64,000 nucleotides of DNA from positions 1 to 64,000 of the forward strand of contig NZ_CANMVP010000027.1 of NCBI RefSeq assembly GCF_947501385.1, in the 5' to 3' direction. The translations under genes were made by a program, and so were the position numbers. This document shows positions 24,540 to 33,430 of the stretch, in pieces. The first letter of the stretch is position 1; each line of letters opens with the position of its first letter. The stretch is from an uncultured Polaribacter sp. (lineage in GTDB: Bacteria; Bacteroidota; Bacteroidia; Flavobacteriales; Flavobacteriaceae). The notes beneath the pieces were generated by a model, which had not been told where the DNA came from, made no database searches, and saw nothing but the letters and a program-made list of their open reading frames with translations.

Positions 24540-25706
24540 TTATACAAACATTTTTTGAAGTAGGCCTTTTTTGAATTTTTTTGATTTTGTCAATTGGTCT
24601 GATAGGTTTTGAATTGAATTATCTATATCTAAAAAGAAATCTGATATTTTTTGCTGCTCTTCACTATTAGGATATAAAATTATCTGATTTTGGTATTCAG
24701 AAATCCAGAAACGTTTATGTTGAGCTATGGGAAACCTTAATGATTTCATTGCTTCATACATAAATTTCATATTTACATTTTCACCTTTAGGGATTAACAT
24801 TTTCATTGCAGAAGATTTGGCTTTAAACGGGAAATCAACAAAATGAAAAGCTGTAGTAAAATCGTCAAAAATAATTGTTGGTAAATTATCTATAAAAATT
24901 CCATCTGTTTCTTTTGTGTAACCTAAAATAAATTTTTTCCCCGCAGTTAAAACTGGAGTATTATATTTTTTATTATAATCTTTATTTGAAACCAAGTATT
25001 TTGTGGGTTGTTCATAATCTAAAACATCTCCTATTCTCATTTTTTTCCAATCAGGAAATTCATTCCCATAAACATCCTTAAAGCGTAATTCTTTTGAAAA
25101 TATTTTTCTTCTTACTCCTATTTTATACGCTTTAAGTTTTTTTAACTTTTTATCAATTAGGTTAATTCGACTATCCAGTCGATTTAAAAACCTAGCTATT
25201 TTTGCTTGTTCTTGAAATTTTGGTATTGTAATCTCTGTATCTGCAAACACTTTTTGTCCTAAAGTTTTATTTCTTCCCGCTCCACCTGGAGACGCTAATT
25301 CTAAAACATATTTTCCTTTTTTACGCAGAAAAAAATATAAAATAAAACCTAGGTCTAAAACATTTTTTATTGGCTCATACATTGGAAATCTATGAGAAGC
25401 TATTAAACCAACTTCATTTTCTGTAGTTTTCGCAACTGCTTGCTCCCAAGCAAATACAATATTTACAATAAAAGTATTTTCTTTAACCCAAAACACTCTT
25501 TTGTTTCCAATTTCAACACCTAGTTTTTGTTCTTTGTGAAAAATACCTTTACCGTGCGAACGAATACCTATTTCTTGATATTTTTTTGTTTTATCTACAT
25601 CAACAGGGTTTACTACTCTTTCAAAAATTTCAGAAATTTTATTTTCTTTCCAAGTTGATTTAAATTCAGGAAAACGCAGTAATGGCTTGTTTTTTATTAA
25701 TGTCAT
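24540..25706 (-). CDS. hsdS: Type I restriction-modification specificity subunit
   Basis: 388 residues. Sets the target sequence for methylation and cleavage. Two target-recognition domains (about 10-165 and 215-360) are each followed by a conserved helical spacer (FQEQAKIARFLNRLDSRINL near 165, and SEEQQKISDFFLDIDNSI near 350). This is the usual two-half layout for a bipartite site. Both spacers look complete. It begins one base after the hsdM stop and is followed after one base by the FRG gene. Confidence 0.93.
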   Translation of the reverse strand: MTLIKNKPLLRFPEFKSTWKENKISEIFERVVNPVDVDKTKKYQEIGIRSHGKGIFHKEQKLGVEIGNKRVFWVKENTFIVNIVFAWEQAVAKTTENEVGLIASHRFPMYEPIKNVLDLGFILYFFLRKKGKYVLELASPGGAGRNKTLGQKVFADTEITIPKFQEQAKIARFLNRLDSRINLIDKKLKKLKAYKIGVRRKIFSKELRFKDVYGNEFPDWKKMRIGDVLDYEQPTKYLVSNKDYNKKYNTPVLTAGKKFILGYTKETDGIFIDNLPTIIFDDFTTAFHFVDFPFKAKSSAMKMLIPKGENVNMKFMYEAMKSLRFPIAQHKRFWISEYQNQIILYPNSEEQQKISDFFLDIDNSIQNLSDQLTKSKKFKKGLLQKMFV

Positions 25707-25707
25707 A

Positions 25708-27183
25708 TTAAAATGGAGTTGAAATTTTTAGCTCATCACAAAAAGTTTTTATTTCAGCATTAAGTGGTGCTATTTGTTTATCAATTGCTTTCAACTCTTT
25801 AGCTAGAGTCTCAATATCTATTGCTTCATCATCTTCAAAAGTGTCTACGTACTTTGCGATATTAAGGTTATATTCATTTTTTATAATCTCTTTTAATTCT
25901 ACGACCTTACTATATTTTTCTTTTGTAATTCTTTTAGAATACGTGTCCACAATTTTTTCTACATCTTCATCTCTTAATTCATTTTGATTAATCCCTTTAA
26001 CAAAATAATCTTCTCCACTAGCATCAATAAACACGATATTACCATCGTCTTTCCTACATTTTTTAAGTACTAGAATACACGTTGGTATAGATGTTCCGTA
26101 AAAAATATTTGCAGGCAAACCAATAACAGCATCTAATGCATTTTTATCATTTATTAAATATTTACGAATTACACCTTCTGCAGCTCCTCTAAATAGCACA
26201 CCATGAGGTAAAACAACTGCCATTGTACCATTTTCTGTCAATTGATGGAACATATGCTGTACGAAAGCATAATCTGCTTTGGTTTTAGGCGCTAATCTAC
26301 CATATTGAGAAAAACGTTCATCTGTACTGTTCAAAGAATTGTCTTTCCCTTTCCAATGTGTTGAAAAAGGAGGATTTGCCACAACAGCTTCAAAACGCTT
26401 ATCTAAATGTTGTGGACTCTCAAGTGTATCTTCATTTTTAATATCAAATTTACGGTAATGAATATCGTGTAAAATCATATTCATTCTAGACAAGTTGTAG
26501 GTCGTACGATTCAACTCTTGTCCATAAAACTCACTTACATCAGCTTCTCGCTTCACACGTAATAGAAGTGAACCTGAGCCACAAGTAGGGTCATAAACTG
26601 ATTTTATTTTGGTTTTTCCTAAAGTTACAATTTTAGCTAATATTTTAGATACTTGTTGTGGTGTATAAAATTCACCTTTAGACTTTCCAGAAAGTGCCGC
26701 AAAATTTCCAATTAAATACTCGTAAGCGTCACCCAAAACATCAGATTCTAAATCTTCTAATTTAAAATCAATTTTATTTAATTCTTTAATAATTTCTACA
26801 ATCACTTCATTTCTAGCGCTAACAGTTCTACCTAATTTAGTAGAAGTTAAGTCTAAATCTTCAAATAAAGCAGCAAAATCTTCCTCAGAATCTTCCCCCA
26901 TAGTACTTTGTTCAATATGATTAAGAACTGCTTGTAAATCATCTAAAATATAATTACTTTGACCTTTGATCTCACTATTTCCTTTTTTTGCAATAGTTTC
27001 AAAAAGTTCTTTTGGCTCTAAAAAATACCCCAATTTTATAATACATTCCTCACGTAAAGCTTCTAAGGTCTCTGTGTCAGTTACTTTTTTAAAGTCTGTT
27101 TCGTCTTCACCTTGTAGTAATTCTGTTACATAAATATTTTGCTTTTCAATACAATATGTAATGTTGCTATATTTTATAGGGAT
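25708..27183 (-). pseudogene. hsdM: Type I restriction-modification methyltransferase subunit, 5'-truncated
   Basis: The N6-adenine methyltransferase core is intact: SAM motif YDPTCGSGSLLLRV and catalytic NPPF (VVANPPFSTHW). GKSKGEFYTPQQVS lies just before. The frame is open rightwards to about 27183, reading KYSNITYCIEKQNIYVTELL and on to EECIIKLGYFLEPKELF, the end of the HsdM N-terminal helical domain. No ATG occurs there: the first possible starts are a TTG at 27033 or an ATG at 26901. An in-frame TAA lies inside the IS remnant just upstream. The first ~40 residues and the promoter are gone, so M function is doubtful. Confidence 0.85.
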
Positions 27184-27261
27184 TGTAGCAGTTTAGGTGT
27201 ACTAAAGCTGTACACTTTATCTTTCTTTTAGCTGTTGTTTATTGGATAAATGTACAACTAT
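27183..27261. mobile_element. Solo IS-end remnant that truncates hsdM
   Basis: 79 bases beginning TTGTAGCAGTTTAGGTGTAC and ending TAAATGTACAACTAT. They match 56347-56425 at all but a few positions. That second copy follows a degenerate IS1595-type transposase, so both are probably ends of the same IS type. No transposase remains here. The stretch 27262-27326 shows nothing else. Confidence 0.7.
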
Positions 27262-27326
27262 ATTTTAATTGAATTTATAGGGCTAAATTATTATGCAATA
27301 AAAAGAAGATTAAAATAAAGATTTCT

Positions 27327-27923
27327 TTAAGTTTTTAAAGAATGATTACTCCCAAATAATAAAAACAAGATACCCTCAATTTTATCCCCAAGTGTTTTTC
27401 TTAAAATTTTAAAAGCTTTTGTAATATGAGCTTCAACAGATTTTACAGATATTTTTAAATATTCTGAAATCTCAATGTTTGTTAGTCCTTCTTGTTTACT
27501 TAATAAAAATGTTTGTTTACATTTTGCCGGCAAGTTTTCTATTTCAATTTTCACAATCTTCATTAATCTATCTAAAGATTTTTCATCATCCTCTTCTATA
27601 ATGTAAGTTAAAGCATCAATATATTTTTTTTCCAGCGTAAAAACTTTTTTTTGTTTTCTGTACTGATCTATAAATTCGTTATAAACAGAACTGTATAAAT
27701 AACTTTTTACTGAAAAATCATCTTTCAATTTTGATCTATTTTTCCAAATGCTCATAAAAACATTCTGAACAATATCTTCAGATAAGTCAGGATCGTTGTT
27801 AAGGCTACAAGCATAAACACATAACCTTTTATGGTAAGACTTTACTAAAAAAGTATAACCAGTTTCATCTCCTTTCTTTAAAGAATTTATTAATTTGATA
27901 TTATTAGAAAAATCTACTTTCAT
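27327..27923 (-). CDS. ECF RNA polymerase sigma factor, FecI-like (Bacteroidota type)
   Basis: 198 residues. Region 2 lies at about 25-90 (DLSEDIVQNVFMSIWKNRSKL) and region 4 at about 130-180 (LPAKCKQTFLLSKQEGLTNI then ISVKSVEAHITKAFKILRK). This is the pattern of Bacteroidota sigma-70 expansion-family factors that pair with FecR anti-sigma factors and SusC receptors carrying an N-terminal STN domain. The partner FecR lies 4.2 kb away on the other strand, separated by a repetitive surface protein. The usual layout is sigma directly before FecR on one strand, so this locus has been rearranged or the pairing is with another sigma factor. Confidence 0.9.
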   Translation of the reverse strand: MKVDFSNNIKLINSLKKGDETGYTFLVKSYHKRLCVYACSLNNDPDLSEDIVQNVFMSIWKNRSKLKDDFSVKSYLYSSVYNEFIDQYRKQKKVFTLEKKYIDALTYIIEEDDEKSLDRLMKIVKIEIENLPAKCKQTFLLSKQEGLTNIEISEYLKISVKSVEAHITKAFKILRKTLGDKIEGILFLLFGSNHSLKT

Positions 27924-28094
27924 GTTATAAAATCATAAATTTTGATACTATTTAATACGAATATATAAAAAAAATTGATATAAAAGTTAGGGTTTAGCAA
28001 TATTCAAACGTTATAGAAATATCTATGTTTAAATATTATTAAAAATAATCAGTAATTAAGTGAAAATAGAATTTAACTAAATACCAAACAATTT

Positions 28095-31000
28095 ATGAAA
28101 GCACAAAAAAATCTAACAAGGCAGAATTCTAAAGTTACACATTCTTTATTTTCAACAGATAAAAGTATTAGTAAAAGTCCTTTTGTAAAAACAATTCTAT
28201 TTAGTTTTACTTTAATGTTAATGTGTTCAAGCGCATTATTAGCGCAAACTACTCCAACAATTCCAAACCTTCGTTTAGTACATCTAGAAAGTACTAAAAT
28301 AGGTGTTAGATGGGACTATTCAATAGCACCTGAGGGTATTAAAAATTATCATGTTACAACAACTAAACTTCCAAGTACTCAAATAAGCCAATATGTTGTT
28401 ATACCAAATACAAATGGAATGCTACTTCAAGATTTTTTACCTGGTACTGAGTATAAGATTGAGATACAAGCCGAAGGCAATAATGATGTTTTTAGTAATA
28501 CGTCTTCTATAGTGGCAACTACCTCATTAAATTTACTATGGACTGCCAATTTAGATAAAATATTCTACAATACGGGCAACGTAGGTATTGGTATAAATTC
28601 CCCATCTCAAAAGTTAGAGGTAGTTGGTAATGTTAAGGCTACAAAGTTTATTGGTAATGGTTCAGAACTTACAGGAATAGATGCTAGTCAAATAACAAAT
28701 CTACCAACTACCAGCACTCCTAATGGTCCTATAACTTTAAAAGAGGGAAACGTTGCCCAAGGTCAAACTAAGAACCAAGCACTTTTCTCTTATAATGGAA
28801 CCAATTCTTATTTACATGCTATTAAATCTAGACATAATTCTAATTTAACTGTGGGTAATGCATTAGATTTTTATGTATGGCAACCAGGAGATGGTATAGA
28901 TAATGTAGGTACTAAACATGTTATGTCTCTTAACGAAGGTAGAGTAGGTATTAGTGGTGTTATGAACCCAACAGAAGCACTAGAAGTTGCAGGTAATGTA
29001 AAAGCTACAGAGTTTATTGGAGATGGGTCTAAACTTACAGGAATAGATGCTAGCCAAATAACTAATCTACCAACTACTAGCACTTTTAATGGTCCTATAA
29101 CTTTAAAAGAAGGAAATGTTTATAATTCTCAAACCGAGAACCAAGCACTTTTCTCTCTTTACGGAACCAATTCATATTTACATGCTATTAAATCTAGACA
29201 TAATGCTAATTCAACTGTGGGAAATGCATTAGATTTTTATGTATGGCAACCAGAAGATGGTATAGATAATGTAGGTACTAAACATGTTATGTCTCTTAAC
29301 GAAGGTAGGGTCGGTATTGGTGGTGTTTTGAACCCAACAGAAGCATTAGAAGTTGCTGGTAATGTAAAAGCAGCAAAATTTATTGGAGATGGCTCGAAAC
29401 TTACAAATATAGACGCTAATAATATTGCTAATCTACCAGCTAAAAATTTAACAACAACTTCTGGTGATATTCTATTAGAAAATAAGAAGGGTGAGAGAGT
29501 TATTTATACGTATTCTAGTGATGATGCTAATTGGAAAATAGGGATGGGTATAGACGTTGGGTTTGCTAAAAACTTAGCTAGAAGTCATACCCAGTATATC
29601 TCATATGCTAATTCTCCACATCAAGGTTTTGCTTTGGGGGTTAATGGAGGTTTATCAAGTTTTGAAGTAAATGGTACTCATGAGGCATTTTTTAGGGGTA
29701 ATGTTGGTATTGGTACATACGATCCCACTCAAAAACTAGATGTAGCTGGTAATGTAAAGGCAGTAAAGTTTATGGGAGATGGTTCAGAGATTACAGGAAT
29801 AGATGCTAGCCAAATAACTAATTTACCAACTACCAGTACTCTTAATGGTCCTATAACTTTAAAAGAAGGAAATGTTTATAATTCTCAAACCGAGAACCAA
29901 GCACTTTTCTCTTTTTACGGAACCAATTCATATTTACATGCTATTAAATCTAGACATAATGCTAATTCAACTGTGGGAAATGCATTAGATTTTTATGTAT
30001 GGCAACCAGAAGATGGTATAGATAATGTAGGTACTAAACATGTTATGTCTCTCAACGAAGGTAGGGTAGGTATTGGTGGTGTTTTGAACCCAACAGAAGC
30101 ATTAGAAGTTGCTGGTAATGTAAAAGCAGCAAAATTTATTGGAGATGGTTCGGAACTAGTAAATATAGATGTCAACCAACTAAAGTTAGGAAAAGAGCTA
30201 TCTATTAATAGTCCTAATGAAGGGGATCAATCTACACTGTTTTTAGGTACTCCCTTTAGTCCTGGTGCCGCAAAAAAAACTGCGATTATTGCCAATGGAA
30301 TTTCTAATTTGAGTAAAGCAGATTTACATTTTGCTTTAAAAAGTGAAGGTGACAACGCCCCAACTAACTCCGCTACACTTAATGATACTAAAATGATTAT
30401 TAAAAATAACGGTAATGTTGGTATTGGTTCAACTATACCAACTGAAAAGTTAGAAATTAAAGAGGTGTATAGTGATTTAGGAGGAATGAACCTTCAAGGG
30501 CCAGGTTTACTATTCTCAAATTCTGCAGCTAATTCAACCTCATGGAGTGCAGGTGCTATTCACGGAGTTGTGGGTAATCCTAATGATATAGATAATTTTC
30601 CGGGAGGATTAACTTTTTCTGTTAAAAGCAAAGGTGGAGCTTATATGAATAAAGTAGATGAAGCAATGAGACTAGATTACAACGGTAATTTAGGTATTGG
30701 TACGACTACACCAACACAAAAATTAGAGGTAAATGGTAATGTAAAAGTGAGCGGTAACCTTAATGCTACCTCTTATCTTATGGATGAAAAACCGTTCGCA
30801 GAATTTGAGGAGAGTGACGTGTCCGATATTCTTCAGTTAACAGCAGATCAATTAAATTTAGTAAATAAAGAGGGTGAAGTTATTTTTAGTACAAATCCGT
30901 CTGTAGATACTAGAGGAGGTAATGATGAAAAAAATAGTGGCTGGAAAGCAAATAAAAGGGATTACACTAATGGAACTACTGTAAATCAAACTCCCACTAC

Positions 31001-31892
31001 TACTACTTGGTTTAGCCCAAATATTCAATTGGCTATAGTAGACAATGCTGCTACTCCTGATACTGAGAAACAAAGGATTACAACACGTATTAAGAAATTT
31101 CAGACAGCAGATTTTAGTGGAGATTTAGTATTTGGTATGGGAATTGGAACAATGGGCGATTATCCATTTTCTATAGCGTCTAATGATAAAGTAAGATTGA
31201 CTTTTAATAATAATAATTTTAGTCCCAGAGCTACTTTTAATACAGATGTTTCATTAGAACAAAATCGTAGCTTAAGATTGTTAAGAGGACAGATATTATT
31301 ACAAGAAGGTAATTTAACTGTAGCGGAAGGTAGGGTTAGCAGCCCTTTTATAACGGCTGATTCGCTATCAATTGGCGGTCCAGCAGTTAAAGGTGCTAAA
31401 TTATCTGTCGATGGGAGAGTATACATTTCTGAAGATGATTCAAAGTATAGCGATGATGTAGATACTGAAAGGGGATTTCGTGATCAAACTTCTGAAAACT
31501 TTAGGGATTATTTACTTTGGGTAGAAAAAGGAATTGTTAGTTCTGATTTTGCTATCTCAGACGTAGATGAATGGCCAGATTATGTCTTTAATAAAGAATA
31601 TAATTTATTAAGTTTGGAAGAAGTAGAGCAAAACATAAAAGATAAAGGCTACTTGCATACGATGAGATCTGCTGAAGATATTTCTAAAAATGGTTTTACA
31701 GTTACTAATATGACCAAACGTATGGTGAAAACAATAGAAGAGTTAACCTTGCATACCATAGCGCAGGAAAAGCAAATAGATGCGCAAAAGAAACAATTAG
31801 ATGAACAAACCAATAAATTTAGAAGTCAGAATAAATTGATCAATGAGTTATTTCTGCGTTTAGATAAGTTAGAGAAGCAGTCAAAAAATTAA
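28095..31892 (+). CDS. 1265-aa repetitive exported fibre-like protein with FnIII domain
   Basis: Has a long N-region, a hydrophobic signal segment (about 33-51, TILFSFTLMLMCSSALLAQ) and a fibronectin-III-like domain (about 55-145). The rest is built from modules of the type GNVGIGTxxPTQKLEVAGNV-KA-KFIGDGSELTGIDASQIT, as in tail-fibre-like and endosialidase-chaperone-type surface proteins. Three modules are near-identical ~360-bp DNA repeats. The C-terminus is a predicted coiled coil (EKQIDAQKKQLDEQTNKFRS). No classic S74 autoprotease motif was identified. Probably a trimeric surface filament; role in the uptake locus unknown. Confidence 0.75.
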   Translation: MKAQKNLTRQNSKVTHSLFSTDKSISKSPFVKTILFSFTLMLMCSSALLAQTTPTIPNLRLVHLESTKIGVRWDYSIAPEGIKNYHVTTTKLPSTQISQYVVIPNTNGMLLQDFLPGTEYKIEIQAEGNNDVFSNTSSIVATTSLNLLWTANLDKIFYNTGNVGIGINSPSQKLEVVGNVKATKFIGNGSELTGIDASQITNLPTTSTPNGPITLKEGNVAQGQTKNQALFSYNGTNSYLHAIKSRHNSNLTVGNALDFYVWQPGDGIDNVGTKHVMSLNEGRVGISGVMNPTEALEVAGNVKATEFIGDGSKLTGIDASQITNLPTTSTFNGPITLKEGNVYNSQTENQALFSLYGTNSYLHAIKSRHNANSTVGNALDFYVWQPEDGIDNVGTKHVMSLNEGRVGIGGVLNPTEALEVAGNVKAAKFIGDGSKLTNIDANNIANLPAKNLTTTSGDILLENKKGERVIYTYSSDDANWKIGMGIDVGFAKNLARSHTQYISYANSPHQGFALGVNGGLSSFEVNGTHEAFFRGNVGIGTYDPTQKLDVAGNVKAVKFMGDGSEITGIDASQITNLPTTSTLNGPITLKEGNVYNSQTENQALFSFYGTNSYLHAIKSRHNANSTVGNALDFYVWQPEDGIDNVGTKHVMSLNEGRVGIGGVLNPTEALEVAGNVKAAKFIGDGSELVNIDVNQLKLGKELSINSPNEGDQSTLFLGTPFSPGAAKKTAIIANGISNLSKADLHFALKSEGDNAPTNSATLNDTKMIIKNNGNVGIGSTIPTEKLEIKEVYSDLGGMNLQGPGLLFSNSAANSTSWSAGAIHGVVGNPNDIDNFPGGLTFSVKSKGGAYMNKVDEAMRLDYNGNLGIGTTTPTQKLEVNGNVKVSGNLNATSYLMDEKPFAEFEESDVSDILQLTADQLNLVNKEGEVIFSTNPSVDTRGGNDEKNSGWKANKRDYTNGTTVNQTPTTTTWFSPNIQLAIVDNAATPDTEKQRITTRIKKFQTADFSGDLVFGMGIGTMGDYPFSIASNDKVRLTFNNNNFSPRATFNTDVSLEQNRSLRLLRGQILLQEGNLTVAEGRVSSPFITADSLSIGGPAVKGAKLSVDGRVYISEDDSKYSDDVDTERGFRDQTSENFRDYLLWVEKGIVSSDFAISDVDEWPDYVFNKEYNLLSLEEVEQNIKDKGYLHTMRSAEDISKNGFTVTNMTKRMVKTIEELTLHTIAQEKQIDAQKKQLDEQTNKFRSQNKLINELFLRLDKLEKQSKN
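28701..30180 (+). repeat. Three ~360-bp near-identical coding repeats
   Basis: Copies start at about 28701, 29067 and 29823. Each encodes GPITLKEGNV...NQALFS, then SYLHAIKSRHN, GNALDFYVWQP, DGIDNVGTKHVMSLNEGRVG and PTEALEVAGNVKA. The first two are adjacent. The third follows a ~400-bp unique module. Copies 2 and 3 are closest in sequence. Confidence 0.85.
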
Positions 31893-32023
31893 TTTTAAAA
31901 TCAAAGAAATGATTAAAGACTGTAGAAAAAAGTAGGCTCTTTGACCATAACCCTTTGCCAGATAAATTCTTAATAGCATTCTTAAATAGTTTAATACGAA
32001 TTCTAAATAGTTATAAGCTCCTG

Positions 32024-32065
32024 GTTCTTATTTATATAATTTTCATTAAAATAAATAAGAACTTT
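32024..32065 (+). terminator. Hairpin after the fibre-like gene
   Basis: GTTCTTATTTAT and ATAAATAAGAAC form a perfect 12-bp stem, but the T-run is short (TTTC). Termination is likely but weak. The rest of 31893-32133 holds no ORF or clear promoter. Confidence 0.45.
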
Positions 32066-32133
32066 CAGTTAATTTTTAATGAGTTTATACATAGATTACC
32101 TTAAAACAAGAATGCTTAATAATATATAAATTA

Positions 32134-33285
32134 ATGATTTTAAACAAAGTTCAAAATATCATTATAAAATACTTAAGCAGTCAAGCTTCTATTTCCGAAT
32201 TGGATGCATTGGAAGTATGGTTAGAAAATTCTGATAATGAAAAGGAGTTTATTAAGTATGTTAAAGTGAATTATTTGATTGATATGAATCTTAAAGAATT
32301 TAAGACCAAAAAATCAGAAGAAAAATTATTGCAATTTATTTCTAAAGATAAAAAGGTATTTAAATTAAAGAAAGTTAAAATGTTCTTTAAGTATGCTGCA
32401 TCAATTGCAATACTTATTTCAGCTTCATATTATTATACGGAAAATAATATCCAACCAACAGAAAAAAACATTTCATCCAAACAGATTACGCTAAAAATGG
32501 ATAATGGTACTATTAAAGTAATTGATGAAAAAGGTTCTTTTACTATTCAAGACACCAAAGGAAATATTATTGGAAATCAACAAGGAAATGAATTAGTCTA
32601 TGATACTAAAAAAGCAACAGATAAATTAGCATACAATACCATAACGGTTCCTTACGGAAAACGTTTTGCTGTAAAATTATCAGACGGCACTAAAGTTCAT
32701 TTAAATGCAGGTACTTCATTTAGATATCCTGTAAAGTTTTTAAAGGGAAAAAATAGACAAGTTTTTATAGAAACTGGTGAAGCTTATTTTGATGTTGTAA
32801 AAGATGCAAAGCATCCTTTTATTGTGAACAACAATAATGTAAATATTAGAGTATTAGGAACTCAATTTAATGTAACTTCTTATCCTGAAGATTCAAATAT
32901 AACGACAGTTTTAGTAGAAGGTTCTGTTAGAATATACGCATCAAAAGAAAAATATGATGCAAATAAATCAACTTTACTAAAGCCAGGATTTAAGGCAGAT
33001 TGGAATAAGTACGATAATTTTATTAGTGTTGAAAAAGCTGATGTTGAAACTTATACAGCTTGGATAGATGGCAAAATCATCTTAAAGCACATTACCTTTA
33101 ATAACATTATCAAAAAGTTGGAAAGACATTATGATATAGAAATAATTAATAACAACAAAGATTTAGGTAAAGATTTTATTACTGCAACTTTTGATATTGA
33201 AACAATAGCTGAAGTATTTAAAGTTATTAATGAGATTCATCCAATTAATTATACAATAACAAATAATAAAATAACAATTAATTAA
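32134..33285 (+). CDS. FecR-type anti-sigma factor
   Basis: 383 residues. The N-terminal cytoplasmic part (about 1-85) would hold an ECF sigma factor. One transmembrane helix follows (MFFKYAASIAILISASYYY, about 88-106). The periplasmic FecR domain has VPYGKRFAVKLSDGTKVHLN, FIETGEAYFDVVKDAKHPF and VLGTQFNVTSYPED. The C-terminal DUF4974-like part (GKIILKHITFNNIIKKLERH) contacts the STN domain of a SusC/TonB receptor. The SusC gene with an STN domain starts 146 bases downstream, so signal transfer from receptor to FecR to sigma factor is expected. Confidence 0.92.
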   Translation: MILNKVQNIIIKYLSSQASISELDALEVWLENSDNEKEFIKYVKVNYLIDMNLKEFKTKKSEEKLLQFISKDKKVFKLKKVKMFFKYAASIAILISASYYYTENNIQPTEKNISSKQITLKMDNGTIKVIDEKGSFTIQDTKGNIIGNQQGNELVYDTKKATDKLAYNTITVPYGKRFAVKLSDGTKVHLNAGTSFRYPVKFLKGKNRQVFIETGEAYFDVVKDAKHPFIVNNNNVNIRVLGTQFNVTSYPEDSNITTVLVEGSVRIYASKEKYDANKSTLLKPGFKADWNKYDNFISVEKADVETYTAWIDGKIILKHITFNNIIKKLERHYDIEIINNNKDLGKDFITATFDIETIAEVFKVINEIHPINYTITNNKITIN

Positions 33286-33430
33286 AATTTAAAATAGGTA
33301 AACTAATGGCATAGAGAAATCAATGTTTGAAAAGTCAATTATACAAAAAAAAAATCGAAAGATGCTGGAACATCTCCCGATTAAATAATGCGACTAAAAC
33401 TAATTAATCACTTAAATTCAAAACAAAAAT

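Noticed and set aside
24540..25706. Phase-variable hsdS with inverted partial copies
   Set aside because: Only one hsdS is present and no inverted repeats or recombinase accompany it.
17591..27261. Integrative island between attL at tRNA-Leu and an attR
   Set aside because: I saw no second copy of the tRNA 3' end and no integrase up to the sigma factor gene.
28701..30180. Repeat array as CRISPR
   Set aside because: The units are ~360 bp, in frame and coding; there are no short spacers. No cas genes were seen and I found no CRISPR array in the window.
28871..31426. Several minus-strand ORFs under the fibre-like gene
   Set aside because: They are reverse frames of the repeats (the same shadow protein appears more than once).
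28095..31892. Prophage tail fibre
   Set aside because: The repeats resemble tail fibres, but no capsid, terminase, tail or lysis genes lie nearby and the protein has a signal segment. A host surface protein is more likely.
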